Under the pieces are notes generated by a model. That model worked only from the letters and a program-made list of their open reading frames with translations. It made no database searches and was not told where the DNA came from. A program made the position numbers and the translations under genes. Below, one piece after another: positions 7,242 to 16,027 of a stretch of DNA of 64,000 nt. The stretch's first letter is position 1, and every line of letters begins with the position of its first letter. The stretch is from Rhodococcus sp. B50 (GTDB lineage Bacteria; Actinomycetota; Actinomycetes; Mycobacteriales; Mycobacteriaceae): NCBI RefSeq assembly GCF_013602415.1, contig NZ_WPAG02000002.1, positions 4,343,480 to 4,407,479 of the forward strand, in the 5' to 3' direction.

Positions 7242-8645
7242 TCACCTGTCCGCGACGACTCGCCCGAGGACCCGGGCTGCCTCCCTGAATGCCGCGGGAT
7301 TCGGGCCTGCGAAGTTGAGCCGGAGGTACTGTCCGGTGGGCTCTGCCGGGAACCACTCGTCACCCGCCGCGACGAGCACCCCGGCGGCCTCGCAGTCGCG
7401 CGCGACGGCTCGGGCATCGACGTCATCCGGGAGCCTGCCCCACAGGTTGAGCCCACCGGGCGGCAGTCCGTCGACATCCACATCCGGTGCATACTCACGA
7501 AGTTCGCTCGCGAGGAGGTTGCGGCGGGATTCGAGTTCGCGACGAACCACCCGCAGGTGGGTCTGCCATGCGGGTTGAGTGACGACGTCGAGCGCCACAG
7601 TCTGGAGAACACCACTCACATAGACGGATTCGGCCTGCACGTCGGCGAGGATGCGTTCGCGGGCGGGTCCTCGCGCGACGATCGCCGCGACCCGCACCGA
7701 CGGCGCGACACTCTTGGTCAGCGAGCGGACGTAGACGACGTGGCCGGAGTCGTCGCGCGCGAACAACGGTACGGATGGTGCCGAGATCCCGAAGTCGTGG
7801 GCCCAATCGTCTTCGATGACGAATGCTCCTGCGCCGCGCACCACGTCGAGGACCCGCTCGCCGATCGACGACGACCATTGCACCCCAGTGGGATTCGCAA
7901 AGTTCGGTTGCGCGTAGAAGGCGCGCGCCCTGGTCCGGTGGAACGCGCGGGCCAGCTCGTCGGGATCGGGTCCGTTGGGGCCGCTCGAGACGGGTACGAG
8001 TTGCACGCCCGCCTTCGTGGCTGCGAGGATCGCTCCCCAATAGGTCGGTGACTCCACCACGAGGGGATTGCCGGCGCCGACGAGTGCGCGGAACATCGAA
8101 CCGAGGCCGCTCTGGCTGCCGGGTGTGATGATCACGTCGCCCGCAGCTGGTGGCGCGGTGGGCGCGTTCGTTGCTTCCGTCAGCTCCGTGGCGAACCATG
8201 CCTGCAACTCGGGAAGTCCCGCGGCAGGAGCCCGTCCGACTGCGGCATCGCTGCGGGATGCGCGCGAATATGCTCCGCGGACAAGGCGCTCGGGAAGCAG
8301 TGTGCGGTCGGGATAGCCGGAATGGAGCGCCACCACGTCGTTGGGCACTGTGCGCAGGGCGGCGGACGCGCGGGGAAGTGGGGGAGCCGTTCCGAGTGCT
8401 TCCGTCTGCCAGCTGTGATCGATCGTGTTCGACGTGCGGATCTGCCGTACGAAGGTGCCGACACCGGATCGGCTCTCCACGAGCCCCCGGGCCTGGAGTG
8501 TTCGCAGCGCCTTCTGCACCGTGACGGGGCTGACGCCGTACTGCGCGACGAGCGACCTCGTCGAGGGCAACCGGGAACCGGGTGCCGCGGTGGCGATCCA
8601 CCGGCTCAGTTCCGCGATGAGATGCGAACTGCTACTGTTCGACAT
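7242..8645 (-). CDS. MocR-type regulator (GntR wHTH fused to fold-type I aminotransferase)
   Basis: 467 residues: a GntR winged helix at about 5-70 (STRSLVAQYGVSPVTVQKAL), a linker, then a PLP aminotransferase domain (about 100-465). The PLP lysine lies in VRSLTKSVAPS and the conserved PNFANPTG loop is present. MocR proteins sense PLP or an amino-group ligand and often control an adjacent transporter. The ATG at 8645 overlaps the start of the divergent EamA gene by two bases; a 71-residue upstream extension without a good start was rejected. Confidence 0.92.
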   Translation of the reverse strand: MSNSSSSHLIAELSRWIATAAPGSRLPSTRSLVAQYGVSPVTVQKALRTLQARGLVESRSGVGTFVRQIRTSNTIDHSWQTEALGTAPPLPRASAALRTVPNDVVALHSGYPDRTLLPERLVRGAYSRASRSDAAVGRAPAAGLPELQAWFATELTEATNAPTAPPAAGDVIITPGSQSGLGSMFRALVGAGNPLVVESPTYWGAILAATKAGVQLVPVSSGPNGPDPDELARAFHRTRARAFYAQPNFANPTGVQWSSSIGERVLDVVRGAGAFVIEDDWAHDFGISAPSVPLFARDDSGHVVYVRSLTKSVAPSVRVAAIVARGPARERILADVQAESVYVSGVLQTVALDVVTQPAWQTHLRVVRRELESRRNLLASELREYAPDVDVDGLPPGGLNLWGRLPDDVDARAVARDCEAAGVLVAAGDEWFPAEPTGQYLRLNFAGPNPAAFREAARVLGRVVADR

Positions 8646-9564
8646 GAGACTACAGAGTAGCGCTATCGTCCCGGATCGGCCAGTGCTATCGCCCGATTCT
8701 CGCGGGCTCGCCTGGGGTCTTCTCGGCGTCGCAGGCTTCTCCCTGACCGTGCCGCTCACCCGTATTGGCGTCGAGAGCGGGGCGATGTCACCGCTGTTCG
8801 TTGCCGCCGGTCGTGCGGTCGTTGCGGCGGTACTTGCCGCTCTCGCGCTCGCATTCACGGGACAACGACTCCCGAACGGACATCAGTGGGGCAGAATCGC
8901 TGTCGTCACGAGCGGCGTGGTGGTCGGATTTCCCCTGCTCACCTCGTACGCCCTGACCACGGCACCGGCGAACCACAGCGCGATCGTCATCGCGATCCTT
9001 CCGGCCGCGACCGCGGTGGTCGCGGTACTGCGCGCCCGCGAACGGCCCCCGACCCCGTTCTGGGTCGCCGCGACTGCGGGGACGCTCGCCGTCATGGTCT
9101 TCGCCGGCCTGCACGATGGAGCCTTCGAGGGATTCGGCCGAGCCGATCTGCTGTTGCTCGGTGCGGTGGTCGCCGCCGCTGTCGGTTACGCCGAAGGCGG
9201 TTTGCTGGCACGGGAGATCGGTGCGTGGCAGACGATCTCGTGGGCACTGGTTCTGGCGTCGCCGCTCATGGTGTCGCTCACGCTCGTCTCGTTCACCGCC
9301 GGGCTGCCGCACGGCGGTGTGACGCACTGGGCGTCGTTCGCGTACCTCGGTGTCGTCAGCATGTTCCTCGGCTTCTTCGCGTGGTATCGAGGTCTGGCGA
9401 TCGGGCCGATGGCGCGGGTCGGGCAGGTTCAACTGACCCAACCGATCATGACGGTCGGGTGGGCCGCGTGGCTGCTGGGAGAACCGCTGACATGGGCGGT
9501 GGTTGGGGGCGGTGCCCGCGTCGTGCTGTGTGCCGGCACCGCCGTCCGCGTCCGTCGGACCTGA
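8644..9564 (+). CDS. EamA/DMT-superfamily transporter
   Basis: About 306 residues with ten hydrophobic segments in two repeated EamA halves (the GLLGVAGFSLTVPLTRIG and LLGAVVAAAVGYAEGGLLA regions). Probably exports a metabolite or amino-acid-like compound through the cytoplasmic membrane. The pairing with a divergent MocR regulator is common and suggests that regulator controls it. The ATG at 8644 overlaps the MocR start on the other strand; the in-frame GTG at 8683 leaves room for a promoter and may be the true start. Confidence 0.85.
   Translation: MRLQSSAIVPDRPVLSPDSRGLAWGLLGVAGFSLTVPLTRIGVESGAMSPLFVAAGRAVVAAVLAALALAFTGQRLPNGHQWGRIAVVTSGVVVGFPLLTSYALTTAPANHSAIVIAILPAATAVVAVLRARERPPTPFWVAATAGTLAVMVFAGLHDGAFEGFGRADLLLLGAVVAAAVGYAEGGLLAREIGAWQTISWALVLASPLMVSLTLVSFTAGLPHGGVTHWASFAYLGVVSMFLGFFAWYRGLAIGPMARVGQVQLTQPIMTVGWAAWLLGEPLTWAVVGGGARVVLCAGTAVRVRRT
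8650..8691. promoter_or_regulatory. Candidate MocR operator region
   Basis: CTACAGAGTAG (8650-8660) is an inverted repeat, and GCTATCG occurs at 8662-8668 and 8685-8691, a 23-base spacing, about two helical turns. MocR sites are commonly two direct repeats. If used, the EamA gene must start at 8683. Inference. Confidence 0.4.
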
Positions 9565-9570
9565 GGTGTG

Positions 9571-10404
9571 TCAGTCCTTGTCGAGGAAGAAGTCCCATCG
9601 CGGGTTGTCGCCTCCGCCGTAACGCGACAGGTCCGTGACTCCGGCCTCGGCCAGGACATCGGCGTCGACGAAGCACTGACCGGTGGTCTCCTTCGCCGGT
9701 CGTGAGAGGATCTCGACCGCGGCGTCGGCCATGATCTCGGGGCTGCGCGATGCGGCGATCAGCGCCTCACCGTCGGGGGTATTGGCCACGGCGGAGGTCG
9801 CGATGTAGGTCTCGGGCCACAGGCAGTTCGCGGCGACACCGGCGGCGGCGTATTCGGCCGCGAATCCCAGAGTGAGCAGCGACATTCCGTACTTCGACAG
9901 TGTGTACGAGGGGTGGATGCCGAGCCAGTACGGGTTCATGTTGACCGGTGGGGCGATGGTGAGGATGTGCGGGTTCGAGGAATCCCGCAGGTGCGGCAAT
10001 GCCGCCTTGGAGAGCAGGAACGTTCCGCGGCAGTTGATCTCCTGCATCAGGTCGTACTTCTTCACCGACAGGGATTCGGTGGGTTCGGTGGCGATGGCGC
10101 TGGCGTTGTTCACGCAGATGTCGACGCCGCCGAACCGTTCCACCGCCGTGTCGACGGCCCGCCGGACATCGTCCTCCTTCCGGACGTCGCCCACCACCGC
10201 GACGGCCTTGCCGCCGGCGGCCTCGATGTCGGCGACGGCGGTGTGCACCGTTCCCTTCAATTTCGGGTGGGGCTCGGCGGTCTTGGCCAGGAGTACCACG
10301 TTCGCGCCCCGACGGGCAGCGGCGACCGCGATGGCCAGTCCGATACCGCGGCTCGCGCCGGAGATGACCATGGTGCGGTCGCTGAGGGCATTCTGGCTCG
10401 ACAT
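9571..10404 (-). CDS. SDR oxidoreductase of the HSDL2/AtuG type
   Basis: 277 residues. The N-terminal nucleotide-binding motif is SGASRGIGLAIA; the extended KTAEPHPKLKGTVHTA segment and the long C-terminus are typical of the HSDL2/citronellol-dehydrogenase subfamily of SDRs rather than classical FabG. The active-site YTLSK motif is present, but the usual serine before it (ISPP in relatives) reads IAPP here, so the catalytic triad may be altered. The ATG at 10404 has AGGGAGAA upstream. It is divergent from the mutase operon across an operator-like palindrome. Substrate unknown; a hydroxyacyl or terpenoid alcohol is plausible. Confidence 0.85.
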   Translation of the reverse strand: MSSQNALSDRTMVISGASRGIGLAIAVAAARRGANVVLLAKTAEPHPKLKGTVHTAVADIEAAGGKAVAVVGDVRKEDDVRRAVDTAVERFGGVDICVNNASAIATEPTESLSVKKYDLMQEINCRGTFLLSKAALPHLRDSSNPHILTIAPPVNMNPYWLGIHPSYTLSKYGMSLLTLGFAAEYAAAGVAANCLWPETYIATSAVANTPDGEALIAASRSPEIMADAAVEILSRPAKETTGQCFVDADVLAEAGVTDLSRYGGGDNPRWDFFLDKD

Positions 10405-10438
10405 CGTTCTCCCTGGTCGACTTCGGGTATTCAGCTCT

Positions 10439-10465
10439 GTTCTCGCCAATGATATTGGCATTCTC
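10439..10465. promoter_or_regulatory. Operator region between the SDR and mutase operons
   Basis: GCCAATGATATTGGC (10445-10459) is a perfect inverted repeat. Overlapping it, GATATTggcATTCTC (10451-10465) matches the regional GAGAATnnnATTCTC operator at 10 of 12 positions, and a second right half-site GTTCTC lies exactly 21 bases upstream (10439-10444). Either or both could control the divergent operons. Confidence 0.45.
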
Positions 10466-10490
10466 TTTTTCTGCAAGTAATGTATCCGGT

Positions 10491-12068
10491 GTGAACGACT
10501 TCGCAGAAACCTCGTCGGGTATCCCGCTCGAGCCTGTCTACGGGCCGGGCGACCGTGCTACCGAACCGCCGGCGCCGGGAAGCTTCCCCTTCACGCGCGG
10601 GAACTTCTCCAACGGCTACCGGGGCCGGTTGTGGACGTTTCGTCAGTACTCCGGGTTCGGCACTGCGGAGGAGTCCAACCGCCGCTATCGCTACCTGCTC
10701 GACCAAGGCGGCACCGGACTGTCGGTCGCGCTCGATCTGCCGACCCAGTGCGGCTACGACTCCGACGACCCCGAGGTCGGCGAGGAGGTGGGCCGCGTCG
10801 GCGTCGCCGTCGACACGCTCGCCGATGCCGAGGTGCTGTTCGACGGCATCCCGCTCGACAAGATCAGTACGAGCTTCACCATCAACGGCACCGCCGCGAT
10901 CCTGCTGGCGTTCTACGTCGCCGCCGCGGAGAAGAAGGGGGTACCGCGCGAGAAGCTCACCGGTACCATCCAGAACGACATCCTCAAGGAGTACGCCTCC
11001 CGCGGCACGTGGATCTGGCCGCCCGAGCCGTCGCTCCGCCTCATCGCCGACACCATCGAGTTCTGTGCCGCGGAAGTGCCGCGCTTCAACGCGATCTCGG
11101 TGGCCGGAGCCCACTTCCGCGACGCCGGCGCGAACGCGGTGCAGGAGATGGCGTTCACCCTCGCCGACGGTGTCACCTACTGCGACACCGTGGTCGAACG
11201 CGGACGGATGACCATCGATCAGTTCGCCCCGCAGATCTCGTTCTTCTTCTACACCCACGGTGACTTCTTCGAGGAGATCGCCAAATACCGTGCCGGACGA
11301 CGTCGTTGGGCGACGATCGTGCGCGAACGCTACGGCGCCACCACCGACAAGGCGTCGATGTTCCGCTTCGGGTGTGTCGCCGGTGGGGCGTCGCTGTATG
11401 CGCCGCAGGCACAGAACAATCTCGTGCGCGTCGCCTACGAGTCCATGGCGTCGGTGCTCGGCGGCGTGCAGTCGATGTTCACCGCGGCCTGGGACGAACC
11501 GTTCGCCCTGCCCAGTGAGGAATCGGCGACCCTCGCGCTGCGCACGCAGCAGATCCTCGCGTACGAGACCGGTGTGACCCGCGTCGCCGACCCCCTCGGC
11601 GGGTCGTACTTCGTCGAGGCGCTCACCGACGCGACCGAGGAGCGCATCGTCGAGATCATGGCCGATCTCGAAGAACACGGCGGTATGGTCCGCGCGATCG
11701 AGGACGGCTACCTGCAGGGCCTCATCGCCGACGAGGCCTACAAGATCCACCAGGAGATCGAGAACGGCGACCGGCCGGTGGTCGGTGTGAACAAGTTCGT
11801 CTCCGACGAACCCCAGCCCGAGATCTCCACCTACGAACTCGACGCCGAAGGCCGCGAGATGCAGCTGAAGCGACTCGCGAAGGTCAAGGCCGAACGCGAC
11901 CCCGACGCGGTGCGCACCACACTCGCGGCCCTGTCCCGCGCAGCGGAAGGAACCGACAATCTCATGCATTCCCTGATCGATTGCGCCAACGCGTATTGCA
12001 CCGTCGGAGAGATGGTCTCCACGCTGAAGAACGTGTGGGGCGAGTTCCAGCAGCCGGTGGTGTTCTGA
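10491..12068 (+). CDS. Methylmalonyl-CoA-mutase-type large (catalytic) subunit
   Basis: Radical B12 mutase barrel of about 525 residues without its own B12 domain. Substrate-pocket residues can be read by alignment to known mutases: RQY with Tyr53, QNDILKEY with Gln161, then Arg171, and AGAHFRDAG with His208. The Tyr/Arg pair equals Tyr89/Arg207 of methylmalonyl-CoA mutase and differs from isobutyryl-CoA mutase (Phe/Gln) and 2-hydroxyisobutyryl-CoA mutase (Ile/Gln), so a carboxyl-bearing acyl-CoA substrate is predicted. GTG 10491 is preferred. The B12 subunit follows with a 1-base overlap; a MeaB-type GTPase lies at 30604. Confidence 0.88.
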   Translation: MNDFAETSSGIPLEPVYGPGDRATEPPAPGSFPFTRGNFSNGYRGRLWTFRQYSGFGTAEESNRRYRYLLDQGGTGLSVALDLPTQCGYDSDDPEVGEEVGRVGVAVDTLADAEVLFDGIPLDKISTSFTINGTAAILLAFYVAAAEKKGVPREKLTGTIQNDILKEYASRGTWIWPPEPSLRLIADTIEFCAAEVPRFNAISVAGAHFRDAGANAVQEMAFTLADGVTYCDTVVERGRMTIDQFAPQISFFFYTHGDFFEEIAKYRAGRRRWATIVRERYGATTDKASMFRFGCVAGGASLYAPQAQNNLVRVAYESMASVLGGVQSMFTAAWDEPFALPSEESATLALRTQQILAYETGVTRVADPLGGSYFVEALTDATEERIVEIMADLEEHGGMVRAIEDGYLQGLIADEAYKIHQEIENGDRPVVGVNKFVSDEPQPEISTYELDAEGREMQLKRLAKVKAERDPDAVRTTLAALSRAAEGTDNLMHSLIDCANAYCTVGEMVSTLKNVWGEFQQPVVF

Positions 12069-12469
12069 TGACCGCCCGCATTCTCGTCGCCAAGCCCGGA
12101 CTCGACGGACACGACCGCGGGGCGAAGATCGTCGCGCGTGCGTTGCGCGACGCGGGCTTCGAGGTCGTCTACACCGGAATCCGCCAGAAGGTCGAGGACA
12201 TCGTCTCGATCGCCGTGCAGGAGGACGTGGCGGTGGTCGGTCTGAGCATCCTGTCGGGTGCGCACATCGCACTCACCACCAAGGTCGTCGAGGGCCTGCG
12301 CGCTGCCGACGCCGGCGACATCGATGTCATCGTCGGCGGAACGATCCCCCAGGGCGACGTGCCGAAACTACTCGATGCGGGTGCCGCGGCGGTGTTCCCC
12401 ACGAGCACACCGCTGGACGTGCTGGTCAGCGAGATCCGCAAGTTGACCGGGACGCCGGACGCGTCCTGA
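12068..12469 (+). CDS. B12-binding small subunit of the mutase
   Basis: 133 residues forming a single cobalamin-binding Rossmann domain. The base-off B12 motif DGHDRG with axial ligand His15 is at 13-18, followed by LSILSGAH and VGGTIP, the other two conserved segments. It partners the catalytic subunit encoded immediately upstream (TGATG overlap), giving the split architecture known from IcmA/IcmB and HcmA/HcmB. Both parts are needed for activity. Confidence 0.93.
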   Translation: MTARILVAKPGLDGHDRGAKIVARALRDAGFEVVYTGIRQKVEDIVSIAVQEDVAVVGLSILSGAHIALTTKVVEGLRAADAGDIDVIVGGTIPQGDVPKLLDAGAAAVFPTSTPLDVLVSEIRKLTGTPDAS

Positions 12470-12510
12470 CCCGCATCACACATCATCGAGCTCGGGAACC
12501 TGGAGGAATC

Positions 12511-13467
12511 GTGCGTATCGGAGTGATGGTCGGCCCGGAACAGGGTGATACCAACCGCAAGGTCGACCGCATGCTGAAGGACGTCGAGTGGGCAGAATCG
12601 GCCGACCTCGACACCGTGTGGGTCCCGCAGATCCCCACCGACTTCGACGCATTGACGGCTGTCGCCCTGATGGGGACGAGAACGTCCCGTATCGAGATCG
12701 GTACGGCCGTCGTGCCTCTGCAGGCGCAGCATCCGGTCCACCTGGTGCGGCAGTCGCTGTCGACGCATGCCGCGCTCGGCGGCCGCCTCGCCCTCGGCGT
12801 CGGCCCGTCGCACCACTGGATCGTGCAGGACATGCTCGGCCTGCCCTACGACAAGCCCGCCAAGTACACGCGCGACTATCTCGAGGTGCTGAACGCCGCG
12901 CGCGACCTGCCGGGTTCGATCGACGTCGAGAACGACACCTTCACGGTCCACAACCCCCTCGACATCGCGCCCGTTGCGCCCATGCCGGTCCTCGTCGCGG
13001 CGCTCGGTCCGGTCATGCTGAAGATCGCCGGCGAACTCGGCGACGGCACCGTGCTGTGGATGGCCGACGAACGCGCCATCGCCGAACACATCGCCCCGCG
13101 CATCACCAAGGCCGCGGAGGAGGCGGGTAAGCCGAAACCGCGGATCGTCGCCGGTGTGCCGGTCTGCCTGTGTGCACCCTCGGAGGTCGACGTCGCCCGC
13201 GAGCGCGCCAATCGCATTCTCGCCGAGGCGGAGATCTCGCCCAACTACCAGCGGCTCCTCGAGCACGGTCAGGCGAAGGACATCGGCGACATGGCCATCG
13301 TCGGCGACGAGGACGCGATCCTCGCCGGTTTCCGACGCTACGAGCAGGCCGGGGTCACCGACCTGTCGATGCGGCTGCTGCCGATCGGCGACACCCGCGA
13401 CGAGCTGGTCGCGTCGAAGTACCGCACCCGCGAGGTCGTCGCCGAGCTCGTGAAGGAACTGCGGTGA
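12511..13467 (+). CDS. LLM-class F420-dependent oxidoreductase
   Basis: 318 residues of the luciferase-like monooxygenase barrel: MRIGVMVGPE at the start, DTVWVPQIP, IEIGTAVVPLQ and LALGVGPSHHW. These features mark the mycobacterial F420-dependent branch, which typically reduces or oxidises a carbonyl or alcohol with F420H2/F420. The fgd1 gene in this window would supply F420H2. GTG start with GGAGG 6 bases upstream. It lies in the mutase operon, 41 bases after the B12 subunit, and its stop overlaps the CoA-transferase start (GTGA). Confidence 0.88.
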   Translation: MRIGVMVGPEQGDTNRKVDRMLKDVEWAESADLDTVWVPQIPTDFDALTAVALMGTRTSRIEIGTAVVPLQAQHPVHLVRQSLSTHAALGGRLALGVGPSHHWIVQDMLGLPYDKPAKYTRDYLEVLNAARDLPGSIDVENDTFTVHNPLDIAPVAPMPVLVAALGPVMLKIAGELGDGTVLWMADERAIAEHIAPRITKAAEEAGKPKPRIVAGVPVCLCAPSEVDVARERANRILAEAEISPNYQRLLEHGQAKDIGDMAIVGDEDAILAGFRRYEQAGVTDLSMRLLPIGDTRDELVASKYRTREVVAELVKELR

Positions 13468-14525
13468 CGGAAGGCCCGCTCGCGGGGATCAGGATCCTCG
13501 AGGTCGGCCACATCCTCGCCGGCCCCTACGCGACGATGCTGCTGGCCGATCTCGGAGCCGAAGTCACGAAGATCGAACCGCCCACCGGGGATCTCTCCCG
13601 CCAGGTGAGCGACGCGTACTTCGCCAGCCTCAACCGCGGCAAGCGCAGCATCTGCCTCGACCTGACCACCGACGACGGCGTGCGCCGCCTCGGTGAGCTG
13701 GCTTCCGAATCCCACGCGCTGCTGGTCAATCTCAAGCCGTCGGCCATCCGGAAGTTCGGCCTGACCTACGATGCCCTGCGCAGGTGGAACGACAAGATCG
13801 TCTGTGTCGCGATCACGGGTTACGGGCTCGACGGTGGCGACGATCCGGCTTTCGATTACGTCGTCCAGGCCCAGACCGGTGTCGCAGCGCTGACGGGCGA
13901 CCCCGACGGCCCGCCGATGCTGCCCGGTTACTCGGCGGCCGACAACTCGACGGGCATGACCGCGGCGCTCGGCCTGCTCGCACAGATCGTGTCCGGTCGT
14001 GGCGGTCAGGTCGACGTGTCGCTGCGCGACGTCATGCTGTCGCAGCTCAACTACCGTGCCTCGGCGTACCTGAACGAGGGAACCGAGCCGCGGCGCATGC
14101 CGAACGGAGCACACTCGTATTACGTTCCTGCCCAACTGTTCCCGACCGCAGAGGGCACGCTCGCGCTGTTCGTCACACACGACGGTTTCTGGCGGATCTT
14201 CGCCGCCGAGGCAGGGATCGACGGGTTCCCGACCATGGCCGAACGCGCACAGCGACGCGACGAGGTGCTCGCGGTGGTCACCGAGGCACTCTCGCATGAC
14301 ACCGCTGCCGGCTGGGAAGCCCGCCTCCGGCCGCTCGGGGTCCCGGCTGCCGCGGTCCGGTCGCTGCCCGACGCGCTCCATGCGACTCCCGAGATGATCG
14401 TCACCGCCGGTGATTACCGTCTGGTGGGGAGCCCGATCCGGGTGGACGGGTATGAACCGCAGTACGGACCACCCCCGAAACTGGGCGAGCACACCGACGC
14501 ATCGGTGACCGTGGGACCTGCCTGA
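13464..14525 (+). CDS. CaiB/BaiF family CoA-transferase
   Basis: 353 residues, shorter than the usual 380-430. Family landmarks: VGHILAGPYATMLLADLGAEVTKIE at 14-38 (CoA site), RGKRSICLDL at 58-67, and VDVSLRDV with the probable catalytic Asp189. Moves CoA between an acyl-CoA donor and a carboxylic acid acceptor in the cytoplasm. Translationally coupled to the LLM gene by a GTGA overlap; last gene of the mutase operon. The substrate should be a product or precursor of the mutase reaction. Family call is firm, substrate unknown. Confidence 0.9.
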   Translation: MTEGPLAGIRILEVGHILAGPYATMLLADLGAEVTKIEPPTGDLSRQVSDAYFASLNRGKRSICLDLTTDDGVRRLGELASESHALLVNLKPSAIRKFGLTYDALRRWNDKIVCVAITGYGLDGGDDPAFDYVVQAQTGVAALTGDPDGPPMLPGYSAADNSTGMTAALGLLAQIVSGRGGQVDVSLRDVMLSQLNYRASAYLNEGTEPRRMPNGAHSYYVPAQLFPTAEGTLALFVTHDGFWRIFAAEAGIDGFPTMAERAQRRDEVLAVVTEALSHDTAAGWEARLRPLGVPAAAVRSLPDALHATPEMIVTAGDYRLVGSPIRVDGYEPQYGPPPKLGEHTDASVTVGPA

Positions 14526-14608
14526 TCCGTCCGCAGGTTCGGTGATCCCACTCGCGACCGGCGCCCCCTCCGTAGCCTGGACGTACCACGGCTGCGGTGG
14601 GGGTGACG

Positions 14609-16027
14609 ATGAGACGAGCGGTCCTCGTGATGGTGTTACTTCTGGTCGCGGCCTGTTCTGATGCCGGAGACCAGCAACAACCGACGAACGTTCCTGCAGT
14701 GGATGCGGAATGCGACGCCGCCGACCACCGCTTCGTCTCGTCCGTCAGCGCCGACGGTCGTCACTTCGAGGACCAGTACGGCGATCCCGTCCTCGTTCGC
14801 GGTGATTCGCCGTGGTCGGGTATGGCCGACTGGTCGCCCGAGCAGGCCGAGCTGTACTTCGCCGACCGCGAGACCAACGGGTTCGACGCGTCGATCATGT
14901 CGGCCATCGTCGTCCCCGTGAACGGCGGACCGAGCTACGAAGGTGCCACTTTCGACGGCATCGAACCGTTCGTCGACGGCGATATCACCCGATGGAACGA
15001 GGCGTACTGGTCGCGCGTCGACGACTACCTCCGGATCGCGTGCCGCCACGGGAACACGGTCTTCCTCTACCCGATGGACGGATGGAATCTCGCCCACGTG
15101 TTCGCCTCGACCACCCCGGAGGAGGCGTTCGAATACGGCCGGAGGTTCGCCCAGCGGTACTCGCAGTTCCCCAACATCGTCTGGATGACCGGCGGGGACT
15201 ACTCGCCGGAGGCCGACGATCTCGCGGCCGGTGCCGAATCGGACCTTGTGCTGCGCGCGATGCTCGACGGGATCCGCGACGCGGGTTCCGACGCGCCGTT
15301 CACGATCCAGCTGGGTTGGGACAAGCTGCTGTCCACGGATCATCCGTTCTGGGAACCGATCGTGGACTGGAACTTCGTCTACACCTACGCGCCGACCTAT
15401 CAAGCGGTCCTGCAGGCCTACGAGCGTGCCGACGGAACCCGCGACCCGCGACCCGCACTGTTCTCGGAGGGCAACTACGAAGGCGAGAACAACCAGGAGG
15501 ACACGGCGCCGACCACCGACGAGACCCTGCGGCGTCAGGTGCTGTGGGCGTTGACCTCCGGCTCACCCGGGGAGTTCCGGGGTTCCGACGACTGGGAGTT
15601 CCTGCCGGGATGGGAGGCCCGCTTGGACACGCCCGCCGTCGCGCAACTGCGAGCGATACGCGAACTGTGGCAGTCGTGGCCGTGGTGGGAGCTCGTCCCC
15701 GACGTCGACGAACCCCTGGTCGTCGCAGGTCGCGGCACTCGCCGAACGAGTGACGAGATGGTCGACGTCCTGGACGACGACTATGTCACCGCGGCCCGGA
15801 CACCCGACGGTGCACTCGCCGTCGTCTACGTTCCGACGCAGCGCACGATCCGGCTCGATCCTGCCCTGGTGCCGGAGGCGGCGACCCTCGAGTGGGTCGA
15901 TCCCGCCGACGCGACCGGCCCTCGGCGGCCGGCGACTCCCGACGAGAACGGCGAGGTCTCGACGCCGGGACCCAACGCGGGTGGGGACGAGGATTGGCTC
16001 CTCGTGATCACCGACCGACAAGCGTGA
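14609..16027 (+). CDS. DUF4038-type glycoside-hydrolase-like lipoprotein
   Basis: 472 residues. A lipoprotein signal (hydrophobic run, then LLLVAAC with the lipid-modified Cys at about 16) predicts anchoring on the outer face of the membrane. The mature part is a TIM-barrel DUF4038/apiosidase-like domain: RGDSPWSG, FLYPMDGW, WMTGGDYSPE and SEGNYEGENN, followed by a C-terminal beta domain from about residue 375. Probably acts on a surface or environmental glycan. It has no evident link to the CoA pathway. The ATG at 14609 gives the proper signal peptide. Its 3' end overlaps the convergent MFS gene by 20 bases. Confidence 0.82.
   Translation: MRRAVLVMVLLLVAACSDAGDQQQPTNVPAVDAECDAADHRFVSSVSADGRHFEDQYGDPVLVRGDSPWSGMADWSPEQAELYFADRETNGFDASIMSAIVVPVNGGPSYEGATFDGIEPFVDGDITRWNEAYWSRVDDYLRIACRHGNTVFLYPMDGWNLAHVFASTTPEEAFEYGRRFAQRYSQFPNIVWMTGGDYSPEADDLAAGAESDLVLRAMLDGIRDAGSDAPFTIQLGWDKLLSTDHPFWEPIVDWNFVYTYAPTYQAVLQAYERADGTRDPRPALFSEGNYEGENNQEDTAPTTDETLRRQVLWALTSGSPGEFRGSDDWEFLPGWEARLDTPAVAQLRAIRELWQSWPWWELVPDVDEPLVVAGRGTRRTSDEMVDVLDDDYVTAARTPDGALAVVYVPTQRTIRLDPALVPEAATLEWVDPADATGPRRPATPDENGEVSTPGPNAGGDEDWLLVITDRQA

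Noticed and set aside
10431..12068. True isobutyryl-CoA mutase (icmA/icmB)
   Set aside because: The pocket residues are Tyr and Arg instead of Phe and Gln.
10431..12272. 613-residue open frame antisense to the mutase
   Set aside because: Shadow of a well-supported gene.
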